A stretch of 64,000 nucleotides of DNA, taken from assembly GCA_008692225.1 (NCBI GenBank), contig VICG01000016.1, positions 1,591,001 to 1,655,000 of the forward strand, read 5' to 3'. A model generated the notes under the pieces. It saw nothing but the letters and a program-made list of their open reading frames with translations, did no database searches and was not told the origin of the DNA. This DNA is from Monilinia fructicola. Lineage: Eukaryota > Ascomycota > Leotiomycetes > Helotiales > Sclerotiniaceae. How positions within the stretch are numbered: the stretch's first letter is position 1; the number at the start of each line of letters is the position of its first letter. The position numbers and the translations under genes were made by a program. Shown here one piece after another: positions 25,369 to 36,337 of this stretch.

Positions 25369-26576
25369 TCATTTTTTTGTCCTGTCATTCTCAGGAGACA
25401 AGTAGCTGATGTCATCTACATTACTTATCTCAGTCGAAGTGGATGCAGAGATTTGACTAAGATGATTATTAGTACCATTTTGGTTGGGATTATGAGCAAT
25501 GTGCTGATTTAGAGGTTGTTGGAAGATAGAAACCAATGATGTGTATGATGTATGAGCTGGAAGGGACCAGAGCTTCACGAGGTCAAAGGCTCTGTTTTCC
25601 AAAGACTTGAAGGTCATATAGAGGCTAACCAGACTTAGCGCGAGTCCAACACACTGGCAGTGTCCACTCAAGCAAAATACCACGTTGAATCCAGAAGCTA
25701 CTCGGCAATGGCATTTAAGTAAAGAAGTTACCCAAAAGTGGGCAAACACAACCTCGGAACGCAGCAGCTGGCTACATAACCACAGAGTCCTCAAACTAGG
25801 CGAGGGAGTAGAACTCTCGACAACTCCCAACAATTGCAAGCCAAGGATTCGCATCGAGAGCCCCGTTCGAACACGAAGGAGAATACTCAGAGCGTGGTAG
25901 CATCCTCGAGAACCATCAGTTCCTAGTGTAACTAGATCCATCCAGCTCACTGCTTTCAACGGACTAGGGCCAGCTGTACGAGTATTGAGTGAATGTATAG
26001 AAGATTTCGGTGTGCGACAATAGCTGTTAATACACAAATTATCCTCTTTCTTTCGTCTCACTCTATCACTCCCAAACCATACGCGCACACTCTTCGACAC
26101 CAGACGTCCATTCTGATTTCGTAGAGCCTGTGGATTAATAACCCATGGTATATCATGTATGTCCCAAGATTGAAAGGTTTTAGAGTGATTGATTGTATGA
26201 TTCGAGATTCCTTGTAGGATCTGATTTCTGCCATTTTCAGCACTCGAGTTCCCATTCGTGTTTACCAATCCAAGTCCACTAGGACATCCATCCCCTTCCG
26301 TCAAAAGGCTGTCCTCCGACTTCAAGTTTCAATGCCACTTGATAGCATCTGTGTATATATCATCTGCATTCAAACAATATGAAAATCAATCGAGGACCAA
26401 TAATCAACTAATCACTCATAATTCATCCAACCATTCTTATGTTTCTCAACATGAAATTTTTCTTCATTCACTACGTACCTAAAGTTTCCACTCCCTCGTG
26501 CCCCCTCCCCCAAACTATTCATATCAGAACCAGCAGATATCTCCACATATCCACAGCTGCCAATATTTCGTCTCAT
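25369..26576 (-). CDS. Hypothetical two-exon protein (uncertain)
   Basis: A minus-strand frame stays open for more than 300 codons (25369-26325), which is unlikely by chance in DNA of this composition, yet its first internal ATG comes only after about 130 codons. Splicing an upstream exon 26479-26576 (starting MRRNIGSCG) to 26308 across a 170 bp intron (GTACGT donor, GGACAG acceptor) keeps frame and gives 345 residues. A hydrophobic stretch lies around FNVVFCLSGHCQCVGLALSL. The tail is polar (HNPNQNGTNNH, SPENDRTKK). No known family is recognised. An alternative is that the true gene is on the plus strand, where shorter frames overlap 25685-25900. It is convergent with nothing and lies just downstream of the NUP82 3' end. 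Confidence 0.35.
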
Positions 26577-26816
26577 ATCATCCCACCCTAACAAAACAAA
26601 AACACACCGCCTGCTAACTTATGTAAAAGTAGGTATCTAAATATCGATTCTGTTCGCACACGCCTGGTCGGATATCATAGCATATCATATTATACAATCT
26701 TCTATGCCCCCCATGCCCCCCTATGCCCCCCCCAAAACCACTCAACTTTCACAAATCCCAGTTTTTATCTCTCCAAACCCCCAAATCCCACTTATGGACC
26801 CCTATCGCCATTCCTC

Positions 26817-29569
26817 TCAAGCCAAACTTAACCTCTCTAATCGACCCTTCGTGGCTTCAACCAATGCTGTTTCTCGATCCAATAATTTCATGATTTGTCC
26901 CACTTTCTTTCTCCTTATATCAGAAGGAACTTGGACATCTCTCCCACTCTCCCCATCCCTCTCACTTTCTCCCTCCTCATTATCAGTCCCTTCCTTCTCA
27001 ACCTCAGCCAACAGGTCATTCGCTTGAGCCAATACACCATCCCTAAGTTCCTTAACTTCTTCATACCTCTGCCATGGATCCTTCGAAACCTTGACCATAC
27101 TCGAGGTAGATTCTTCCAAATCTTCACCTAGGACCTTTCCACTAAGATTTCTAACCTCTTCTGCCCAGGCTCTTTCTTTGTCACTAAGCTCATGCGGAGT
27201 GTTTTTAGGTATTTTCTTCCTAATGTTCTCAATACGTTCAACAAGCATCTTTTGTTTATCTTGCGCTACACGTATCCTTTGCTCGATGTTTTCATTTGGT
27301 ATAACTCGGGATTTATCATCATCTTCATCGTAGTCTTCACCAATAACTGATTCAACGCGAGTTGCAATATCGTTGGCTTGCTTGACATGTTTTGAAAGCT
27401 CAATCTGTAACTTGATGCATTTTCGGAATAATTCTGCAGCTGCGGTACCAATACGATGGGTCTCTTCGCTGAGAACCTTATGGGCATCTGTCATGACCGT
27501 AAGTGTAGCAGGTGATAGTCGGACCTCTTCCTTTAATAAACGTTTGTATTTGCTATGACTGATCTTTTCGTGGAGAGATGGTAGTTCGGATGGTTGTTCA
27601 AAGGCGTAAGATGGTTGGTACACGGGTCGAGCTTCAAACAACACAAGTGGTTTATCATTGTCGGTTTCTGAGTCATATGATTCTGAGCGACCACGGCTGC
27701 GGGTGAAATCGACTTGGTTATCAGGTGATTCGAAAGTGATAGATAATGGCCCATGAGGATTTGCGGAGAGGAGAAAATACCCGAGTTCAGGATCCCGAAT
27801 GATTGTGCCAGCGGCAAGAGGGGCGTTTCGGTCATTCATGGAGGGTGTATAGACCCTCTGTCTTTCTGAAGGGGTTTCGACAACTACGCCAAGTCTGACG
27901 TTAGATTCTGCGCCCTTGTTTAATTCTTCCTCCAATTTGAACACCCATGGAGAGAGCGACATATATGTGATGTTTAAGTTGTTGGTGATGAAGAACGAAT
28001 ATCTTGATTCAACGTCATGACTGAAGACAGGCCAACATCCCTCCCAGACCTCATTGGGTCTGGAAGTCTCTGAAACTTCATATGTCAACAATGCAGGTGG
28101 ATCCGGGTCGTCCAAGAACCGGAGCATCCTTGAGTTCGATCTTGGTAACCATTGAGCCTCAATTCCGACGTAGTCCAAACATATCGAGACTCGTCCACTG
28201 GTTGTGAGCAGACATATGACGCTCATAGAACATCCCTCTTTTTCAACTTCATCCAATTCAAGCTCATCGTCCTCTCCATCCATTAATTCTTCGGCGTCTA
28301 TCTTCGGTCCTATAACATAAATGTCGCTGAAAAGTGCATCATCATCGATACCTCCATCTTCGGGAGCCATCTCGAAGTCGAATGGACCTTGTAATCTTGG
28401 AACCTTTCCAGGTCTAGAAGGCCTAGTATATACCTCGACTGGCGGCTCACCCGGAGATGTTTGAGCCTGAGTCGGATCTTGACTATCGATATCTGTCATC
28501 CAATCCAATTGCTGCTGAGCAAGAAGCTTACTACTCTGAGCTACATTTGGATCATCTTCGATCGCAGCAATATTTGATACAATTGAGATTGAAAGCGAAG
28601 GAATCAGAGTAGGAGGTGGAGACCATTTCTCAGGTAACAATGGGCAAAGAGCATAGACATCTCCCTCCTTCATTGCAAGCCAAAGAGTCATTGGTGACCA
28701 TCCTCCAGATCCTCTACCTGCAAAACAAGCTGATGCTACTTCCATCTCAAATGCATCCGGAGAAAATTTACTTGGCTTACCAGCCATGGAAGCTCCGAAA
28801 TCCTGATCAGCCGATACTCCATCGGCCAATTTCTTCAAATCAATAGCAAGTGTTGGTTTATCGAAAGACCAACGATCAATTGTGGATAGCTCCCATACTC
28901 TAACAATAGCATCCTTGGTAACGGTGACCAAACATGTTCCATTGACACCCAATGGATGCCATAAAACAGTTGATATCCCAGACCGTGATGTAACATGGGT
29001 AGTTGGACCAAGATGAAAAGTCTTAATTTTCATAGGACCAGGATTGGGAGCTGTAAGATGCGATGGCTCAGGTAGAATTGCGATATGTACAGTATGAGTC
29101 GTCAGAATGGCCATAAAATTCGAGTTTGGAGAAATGATCAATTGTCGAATTTCATCTGCGACTGGAATTTTGAGTGTCTACCAAATATTAGTTAGTATGC
29201 ATTCAAATTCACAGTAGAAGCTCTCCAACTGACTCTGTAACCCTGGGAAACCGTCTCTTCATCTCCCTGCTCCTCTTCAGATCGTGATTTCCCTTTTAAA
29301 AAGCTTCTCTGATTTTCTTGTTTGTTTTCCCATGTCTCCTTCAAGTAAACAAGATCCGCCCATCGGATTTCCTTCCCGACAGCAATAAATACTTCTGTTC
29401 CTCTACGCGCAATGGTTCTGCGAGGTCCTGAGTAAGTCGATTTCCTATCATTCGAGCTGTAGCTGTTTCCAGAGGGCGTTTGATTATTCGTTGGCCGGGC
29501 TGTAAATATCTCATGGCCAGGATTTGGCTTTGAAAGCCATGTAGGTGTATAAGCAAGAACTTGAGGCAT
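26817..29569 (-). CDS. NUP82: Nuclear pore complex protein Nup82/Nup88
   Basis: Two exons, 29234-29569 and 26817-29177 (56 bp intron), encode 898 residues. The first two-thirds is a beta-propeller-like region with repeated hydrophobic strands (NFMAILTTHTVHIAILPEP; STVLWHPLGVNGTCLVTVTK). An acidic linker near residue 410 (MDGEDDELELDEVEKEG) interrupts it. From about residue 655 the chain is predicted coiled coil (AELFRKCIKLQIELSKHVK; EQRIRVAQDKQKMLVERIE). This order, propeller then C-terminal coiled coil, is that of Nup82 (yeast) and Nup88 (animals). Those proteins sit on the cytoplasmic face of the pore with Nup159 and Nsp1 and support mRNA export. The start ATG opens with MPQVLAYTPTWLS. The gene is divergent from CBP20, an mRNA cap-binding protein, 525 bp away. 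Confidence 0.85.
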
Positions 29570-30094
29570 TTTGAATCACCTCGCTCAATCCAATATTCTT
29601 GAATAGCTAGCTAATCAGTGCCCGACATACATAAGAGTTCGTGGCAGGTCGTAGCAGAGAAAGGGCTCTTGTAAGTTGTGAGGAAGAGAGTTGAATTCCA
29701 AGGTTAATCCGTCTGGAACTTCTTTGAGGGGGAAAGTTGGGCGAGATTGAATCGATGGATATGTAAGATCTTGATTACTTGTAGGTAAGACTTTTTTTAC
29801 TTGTAGATAATTAATTGAACTCAACTCACCTATCAGGCTATGCTAGCGCGTCGCGAAAGAAAGCTGAGCTACAAGTACCCGTGGACGGTACTTGTATGGA
29901 TGGTAAGGGTACCCGACCTGGCTGGAGGGACTAGTACAGTAGCTGAAGGTAATTGGAAGCCTTCCCGTGCTTGTCCGCGGGTTTTGTTTCGATGTTCCCC
30001 AGGAAACAAAGAAAATCATCAGCCTTGCAAAGAAAGAAAGAAAGATTGATTGATCGATCTTGAGAAAACAACAAACCTTGGAGATCTCTATACA
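29570..30094. promoter_or_regulatory. Divergent promoter region, NUP82 / CBP20
   Basis: 525 bp between two divergent start codons. The two products both act in mRNA export or cap handling, so joint control is possible but unproven. Short AAAG/AAGA repeats lie just before the CBP20 start. No named motif was identified. Confidence 0.35.
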
Positions 30095-30872
30095 ATGCCT
30101 GGCTCAATTAGAAATACTGTTGATAGGCTTGATAAACCTAGTGCATATTATCAAGGCAGAGTAAGTTATTCCATTCAATTCCATTCAATTCAATTCAATT
30201 GCCAATCTCCAATCTCCAATCTCCAGAGTCCAAAGTCCAAAGTTCAAAGTCCAAAGTTCAAATTCAAATTCAAACTCAGGCTCTGGATTGACTGACAATT
30301 TCATCAAGTATAAGAAGCGCAGGTACGAGAGAGATGGAGAAGACGAGAGAAGAGAACGAACTCCAGAGGAACCCGTTGAGGATCCTCTGAAAGATGCGAC
30401 AACACTTTACGTGGGAAATTTGTATGTTAAAATACATCATTTGATGCTTTGTTGATGTGTTGTATCAATGGCTCCAGATACAATCTAATAATGCCGGCTA
30501 CCTAGGTCTTTCTACACAACGGAAGAACAAATTCACGAATTATTTGCGAAATGTGGCGAAATCAAGAGATTGATCATGGGATTGGATAGGTTTAACAAAA
30601 CTCCTTGTGGTTTTTGTTTTGTGGAATATTATACTCATCAAGATGCATTGGATTGCATGAAGTATATCGGCGGCACAAAATTGGATGAACGAATCATTAG
30701 AACAGATCTGGATCCTGGATTCCAAGAGGGAAGACAATATGGACGAGGGAAGTCGGGCGGCCAAGTGCGCGATGAGTACCGTGAGGAATATGATGAGGGT
30801 AGAGGGGGTCTGGGGAGAGCTATTCAAGCCGAGAGACAAAAGGAAGAAGAAGAATATGGCAAGGGTAGATAG
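30095..30872 (+). CDS. CBC2: Nuclear cap-binding protein subunit 2 (CBP20)
   Basis: Three exons, 30095-30160, 30309-30421 and 30506-30872, give 181 residues in consistent phase. The RRM runs from about residue 53 to 130, with RNP2 LYVGNL (55-60) and RNP1 CGFCFVEY (94-101). The family signature continues as [20 protein letters not shown] and [19 protein letters not shown], the part that folds over the m7G cap. CBP20 binds the 5' cap of nascent transcripts in complex with CBP80 and acts in splicing and export. The exon 2 acceptor could be CAAG at 30308 or AAG at 30314; both keep frame and differ by two residues. Intron 1 is unusual: it is packed with short tandem repeats. The gene is convergent with mL60. 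Confidence 0.95.
30167..30278. repeat. Tandem low-complexity repeat inside CBP20 intron 1
   Basis: Successive blocks of CCATTCAATT/CAATT, then CAATCTC, then AAGTCCA/AAGTTCA, then AAATTC units make up almost the whole intron between donor and branch region. Slippage is likely to make its length variable between strains. Confidence 0.8.
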
Positions 30873-31151
30873 ACAATTGGAGAGATGGATGATTTGTACG
30901 ATATTTTGCAGCGCTCGGGATGACGGCGTATAAGGAAAACTGCAGCGATGCATTGATATCAGAATAGTGAGCTGCATCTGCATAGTAGGGAAAGGTCTTA
31001 GGTTTTAGCTATTTCAGAGCATTGAATTTAAACCCTCTCATATCTTTGCGTATACACGTCTATACACATTCCCAAACGCCTTCAATGCATATTGTACACC
31101 AAGTCTTCAGGTGAGAACACTTGCCATTGAGTCCATCCTGATAGATCCATA

Positions 31152-31611
31152 TCAATAACCGGGAGGATTGAGTCTTTGCGATAATCTCGTCCACTTTGGT
31201 AGCTCTAGAACGATATCAGTACTTCAAATTCCTCTTCAATGACGCGCATCTTCTGGACTTACTGTGAATTCCCTTTCTATACTTCTTCTCTTTTCGATCA
31301 AACATTGTATATTTGTCTCTGGGTAACATCTCCTGCTCCGTAGGCATGTCCTCCTTCCACCTCTCCACAGCCTTGGTCGTGATCCCCTTGGCTGCCAAAG
31401 CTCTATCCACAGTGGCAACCACCGAATCAACAGCCCTTAAACGCTTGCGCTGTCGTGCCTTTTGGAATTTCGAGAGTCGCCATGGGATCTTCCTATAATC
31501 GCACCACCCTTAGCACCCCATCTAGTTATCGATCCACATGGTAGAAGAGATAAAAACGTACCAGAGAAGACCCCCAGACATAACATTCGTAGGTCTAAAA
31601 GCTCCAAACAT
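31152..31611 (-). CDS. MRPL31: Mitochondrial ribosomal protein mL60 (Mrpl31)
   Basis: Three exons, 31562-31611, 31263-31492 and 31152-31204, encode 110 residues. The start MFGAFRPTNVMSGGLLWKIP and the core KFQKARQRKRLRAVDSV match the opening of yeast Mrpl31. The end KDKYTMFDRKEKKYRKGIHK then LPKWTRLSQRLNPPGY matches its C-terminal block. The protein is a basic component of the large subunit of the mitochondrial ribosome, known in fungi as mL60. No separate presequence is evident beyond the conserved N-terminus, as in yeast. It is convergent with CBP20 (279 bp between stops) and divergent from TRS20 (175 bp between starts). Exon phases (2, then 1) agree at both junctions. Confidence 0.93.
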
Positions 31612-31786
31612 TGCGTTGATACTTCAATATTCTTTCTCGTCGCCTCGTCCAATTCATTCCCGTCAAAATTCGAGAATCGGCCCCTCCGTTCCGCGCCAAG
31701 CCATAAATTCTGCGAACCAATCAGCGCTCGCTTCCTAACTTCAACTCCCAAACCCTCCATCATCAACGTCCGTCCCCATCACCATC
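31612..31786. promoter_or_regulatory. Compact divergent promoter, MRPL31 / TRS20
   Basis: Only 175 bp separate two opposed start codons, so both promoters and 5' UTRs must fit here. The TRS20 side is C-rich just before its ATG. No specific motif was identified. Confidence 0.4.
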
Positions 31787-32373
31787 ATGTCGTATTATTT
31801 CGCAATCATCGGAACGCAAGATAATCCTCTCTTCGAATATGACTTTGGAACTGCAAAACAAGGTGGCGATGGAATCGCGAGGTTCCCAGAACAGGCGAGG
31901 CACATGAATCAGTTTATTGTTCACAGTAGTTTGGATATTGTGGAGGAAGTGCAATGGGGGGGCGGACAGATGTATGGATATTTCTCCTGATTTGCGATTG
32001 GAAACTAATGCTGTACAGGTATTTGAAGTGTATTGATCGTTTTTATAATAATTACGTATCATGCTTCATGACGGGCGGTAGTAAGTTTGTCTTCTGGTCC
32101 AGTTTGCCATGGCGCTGACGGTATATAGACGTCAAATTCATGCTCCTTCATTCTCCGCAACAACCTGTCAATCCAACAACTTCCAGAACAAGCACATCGA
32201 TTGGTGCAAATCCGACGTCTCCGCAAACAGAAGAGGCAATCAAACAATTCTTTACAGAAGTTTATGAAAATTGGGTAAAGACGATTATGAACCCTTTTTA
32301 TCAAGTCAATCAACCTGTTACGAGTCCGGTATTTAGGGCACGAGTTGCGGCTGCTGGGAAGAAATATCTGTGA
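31787..32373 (+). CDS. TRS20: TRAPP complex subunit Trs20 / TRAPPC2 (sedlin)
   Basis: Three exons, 31787-31971, 32019-32080 and 32129-32373, give 163 residues. The N-terminus SYYFAIIGTQDNPLFEYDF, the block HMNQFIVHSSLDIVEE and the stretch YLKCIDRFYNNYVSCFMTGG then NVKFMLLH are the sedlin fold. The C-terminus EEAIKQFFTEVYENWVKTIM then NPFY is the conserved terminal helix region. Length is close to the usual 140-175. In the cell Trs20 is a small longin-like subunit of TRAPP complexes, acting in ER-Golgi vesicle tethering and autophagy. A fungal insert rich in Ser/Thr/Pro (PTTSRTSTSIGANPTSP) lies between the last strand and helix. For exon 2 the GTAAGT donor at 32081 was chosen because it preserves the T-x-G-x-V-K-F alignment. 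Confidence 0.94.
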
Positions 32374-33498
32374 GGAGTGGTGAGAGTGAAATATGGAGGA
32401 ACAATATAATTTAATGAATCAAGGGTATGACTCTCAGCTGGATGTGTGTACTAGTATAGGAGGACAAGCTGGAAGCGTCAGTTTGGAATTCTTGACTACC
32501 CGTGGACAACCAAGATTCAGTCTGAAGAATTTCTTCTGTTGCGTGGAAGATTTCATTGTGGCCAATTGTCAGTGGTATATCATGGAAGTTGTTGATACCA
32601 CCATGTGCCTACGAATATCTCTCGGAGTGCCCACCCATTGAAGCTCACTACCGGGGACTTTCTTGGAAGTTTGGTTGGGCGCCAACGTTATAGAACCAGG
32701 TCAGCTCAAAGATATCTATCTATCTATATTGCTATGGGAATAATGGAGGCCTCCGCCTTTCCAGTCCTTTTCATACAGAGAACATTTCAACGCAACACCG
32801 AATCTCACAATGGATCCCATTCAAATCCTCTTATCGAAAATGGTAGTCGGCAACATGCTTTGGCCTGGGAGCTCAGTCATCAAGTTCTCGTCGATTCTAT
32901 GAATATGAGACTCACGGCCCACGGAGCTAGTGGAGATACAAGATAATGGGAGGCGATGAGCTCTCATAGGAGGCAATGGAACGGGTCACACGGCTCCATG
33001 GGGACACTGAAATGTTACAGAGGAATAAATAGCAACACAACTTTGAAAGCCAATAATTATTTCCAAAACCCCCTCCCTTTTGAGAAGGCTGTATCTGGTG
33101 GGGGGGTCTTTTGTGCAGTCACATGGATATATAGTAAAGAAGAGTAAAGCTTCCAACCTATCAGGCGCATCACTTTGTAACATCGCATCACATACCCACC
33201 TTCCCTTCTCTCAACCTCACAGTATATATAAACCGGAGTATGACAAATCCCTAATTACCAAGCAACACATCCAACTCTCCATCCAACCACGCAACCATCC
33301 CACCATTCAAACCACGCAACCCCGTCCCTGTGAACTCTAATGCTGTATAAAATCCCAAATGCATGCTGTATGTAAGGCCTACCTACTCTCTACCTATTGG
33401 AGATATCTTCGAGTATGCTCGTGGATAGGGGGGCAGGTGCAGGTGTATAGGAGATAGAGTACAGTAGTACCTTGTCTTGAGATGGTGTCTCTGCAATG

Positions 33499-33517
33499 TC
33501 GTCGTCGTCGTCGTCGT
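33499..33517. repeat. (GTC)n microsatellite
   Basis: Six consecutive GTC units upstream of histone H4. The same unit recurs inside H4 intron 1. Confidence 0.85.
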
Positions 33518-33617
33518 TGTGTATTTGCTGGGGATGGAGAGGGTGAGGATTAGGGGTTTAGGGTGATCGTTTTATGAGCTTCTTTTTTGGGGGGGTGGAG
33601 GGGGAAGATTGGGTGTG

Positions 33618-33645
33618 GGTTGTTTGGTTGTTTGGTTGTTTGGTC
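33618..33645. repeat. (GGTTGTTT)n short tandem repeat
   Basis: About three and a half copies of GGTTGTTT, followed by GGTCTTT, in a G/T-rich strand-asymmetric stretch. Confidence 0.8.
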
Positions 33646-33671
33646 TTTGGGGGTTGGGTTGTGTGTTGGAT

Positions 33672-33706
<35 letters not shown>

Positions 33707-33711
33707 ATGAG
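33672..33711. repeat. (GAGAGT)n microsatellite
   Basis: Six near-perfect hexamer units ending in a variant GAGAAT. Confidence 0.9.
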
Positions 33712-33796
33712 ATGCGATATGGTTTGTCTACCTAGGTAGTTTATTCATATAACCTTAGAAGGTTAAAGATTCAAATAGTAATATGTAGTTGATATT

Positions 33797-33801
33797 ATGT
33801 A

Positions 33802-33846
<45 letters not shown>

Positions 33847-33852
33847 TATTAA
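33797..33852. repeat. (TA)n microsatellite
   Basis: A near-perfect alternating AT tract of about 46 bases, with flanking variants, in the region upstream of histone H4. Confidence 0.9.
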
Positions 33853-34191
33853 TTATACATATATATAACCTGGTTACATCTCTCAATATGTAATAACCTC
33901 ATCATACTTCCGATGGATATATTCAACTTACCTCGCACCTACTGTACCTACCTAGATACCTAGTCGAAAATAGAATGATGGCATCCATCGTACAGTGATA
34001 ATGCAGTATTGCGCTAAGTGCTCGCTTATCTTCCCCCCTTAGAAATATGTAAGGAGAGGTAAGGAGGTAACGACAGGAGATCCGATCCGCAGGTACGGAG
34101 AGTTCTGTGGTTGGTCCGAACGTTTCGTTCATTTGTAAATAAAGATAAAGATAAAGTAATTAGAAGGTCAGCAAGCAGTTATCCATTCATT

Positions 34192-34226
34192 TGTCCATCC
34201 ATCCATCCATCCATTCATCCATTCAT
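34192..34226. repeat. (ATCC)n microsatellite
   Basis: Tandem CATC/CATT tetramers (TCCATCCATCCATCCATTCA and similar). Confidence 0.85.
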
Positions 34227-34769
34227 GGATACTGATTAATAGAACGATCTAGATAGGTACTGCCCGTGATGCAGTACTGTATGTATAATTACCAATAATA
34301 TTCTTTATCACCCCAAAATCCTTTCAATCCCTTTTTTGCCTGTTTGACCATCCACATGCATGACCACCCGATCCTATGGATATTTTTTTGATTTTCTCGG
34401 CAGTCACATATAACAATGATAATAAATAATACTGTAATAATAATACAAGCGATAATAAATAAATAAATTGCAACCTTGAAACCTTGGAATTATAAAATAT
34501 AACTCGTCCCTTCCATTAATTTCTAAAATGGTACTAGCGTGAAATTGACCTCGATTTCCAGATCACTCCATTCTTCATCAAAAAGAAACAAATTCCCTTT
34601 TGCAATTGGGTTTTTGATTTTGATCTTCTATTTTATTAACAACCACCTTTTGACACCATCCCAACCTCTTGATTTTATACATCAATACATCGATAATTAC
34701 CTCAATACATCGTCTTAAGACGCGTTTAATTTATCAAAGTCAACTCTTACACTTAATAAATCCTTCATC

Positions 34770-35457
34770 ATGACTGGACGTAAGTAATTATCCTTTTCTT
34801 ATCGTGTTGAGGTTGAGATTTGTTGTTGTCGTCGTCGTCGTCGTCTTCGGTCGCGATATTTGAAGTTGGTGTTTGGGTGGAGATCAAAACACCACCTCTA
34901 TCAACGCGATAAGGTTTCCACATCCATCCTTATGATATCGATTTACATTATACATTCAACAACATCTATCTTCCTTCAACACATGGTGTAGATATCATCG
35001 TATCAATTGCTACACTATGTATGGATGCTAATCATGTTTCTTCATAGGCGGAAAGGGTGGCAAGGGTCTCGGAAAGGGTGGTGCTAAGCGTCATCGTAAG
35101 ATTTTGAGAGACAACATTCAAGGTATCACCAAGCCAGCCATCAGACGTCTCGCTCGTCGTGGTGGTGTCAAGCGTATTTCTGCCAGTAAGTCACACCCAC
35201 CGTATTATTTATCTATCTGTCGCGTCTTGGGTTTAATGACCATGATGTTCGATGCTCTTCAAAAAGTTTCCTTGCTGACGCGTCTTATCACAGTGATCTA
35301 CGAAGAAACCCGTGGTGTTTTGAAGACTTTCCTCGAGGGTGTCATCCGTGATGCTGTTACATACACTGAGCACGCCAAGCGCAAGACTGTCACTTCCCTT
35401 GACGTCGTTTACGCATTGAAGAGACAAGGCCGTACCCTTTATGGTTTCGGTGGTTAA
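34770..35457 (+). CDS. hH4: Histone H4
   Basis: Three exons, 34770-34779 (only ten bases: ATG ACT GGA C), 35048-35185 and 35294-35457, give the standard 103-residue protein. It begins [20 protein letters not shown] and ends [11 protein letters not shown]. Segments [20 protein letters not shown] and [20 protein letters not shown] are essentially invariant H4. The protein packs with H3 in the nucleosome core, and its Lys-rich tail (K5, K8, K12, K16 equivalents present) is the acetylation target. Two introns of 268 and 108 bp interrupt it; intron 1 contains a (GTC)n run. No H3 gene is paired with it here, so this is a solo H4 locus. Fungi often have a second H4 copy elsewhere. Confidence 0.98.
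34828..34846. repeat. (GTC)n microsatellite in histone H4 intron 1
   Basis: Six GTC units inside the first intron, the same repeat unit as at 33499. Confidence 0.85.
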
Positions 35458-36337
35458 ATCATCTCCACCTTGCCACTCCGTCATAATCATTTCATACTCT
35501 TCACATACACGGCAATACATTTTCGATCATGGTTCTAGACGGACTTCGGATGAGCTTATGTTACTTTTGATAGTCTATTAAAGACGGTCTAGCATGCTGT
35601 TTACGGCAGGGTTTCGCTCTTTCCTGGTTCAATATCGTGAATCATTCTTTTTCGATTTCGATTACGTATTTGATCCCAACCTGGTCTTGACATTATCATG
35701 CTTCCAGGAATCAAAAACTTTTTGATAGTCTGTGCCTTTCTTGCTTTGCATGTATTGGCATGAGACAGTCTAGCATCCTGTTTACGGGAGGAGTTTTTCT
35801 GGATTCTTATTTTGTTTGGCGCCTGATACCCCGCGGTTTGGGATTCGTGATTTGGGAGGAGAATTCGTGATTCATGGCACACATACTCTTTACTTTTTTG
35901 ATCAGGCTATTTAGCTATTTAGCTGGTTGGCGTTTTATGGTTTCTCCCTGGTACTAGACGGGTGTCTAGAGGGTTGAAGGATGGCATGGAGGGATGGATG
36001 TGGGATCACGATCGAGAAATTGTGTTTATACGCATACATAGCATACGAGTGAATTATATGGTCGTGGACCCAATTGATTTTATGATTTGAGGTTTTGATT
36101 GTGAGTGAACAAAATGCAAAGTGATACGATATAAGGCGTCTAGAGTGTCGATAGGATTGAGTGAGCAATGCTGATTTGATGACGAATGTAAAGTTCAAGA
36201 AAGGTCTTGGGCTTTATGATATATACATGCTACATGCATTCATCATACAGCCTCCAGGCTTTGATATATCCACTCGCGACAAATGTTTCAGTTGATTAAA
36301 CGATAGCTTGGTAGGTACCTCTAAGTACGTTCTTTAC
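35458..36337. other. Intergenic region (0.9 kb)
   Basis: 3' flank of histone H4 and 3' flank of the pump pseudogene. Two short segments repeat imperfectly: GTCTAGCATGCTGTTTACGG (about 35588) and GTCTAGCATCCTGTTTACGG (about 35768). Nothing coding is seen. Confidence 0.55.

Larger units (their letters stand above)
32374..34769. other. Intergenic spacer rich in microsatellites (2.4 kb)
   Basis: No supported gene. The right half (33.5-34.3 kb) holds several microsatellites, listed separately. The last few hundred bases are the AT-rich upstream region of histone H4. Confidence 0.6.
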
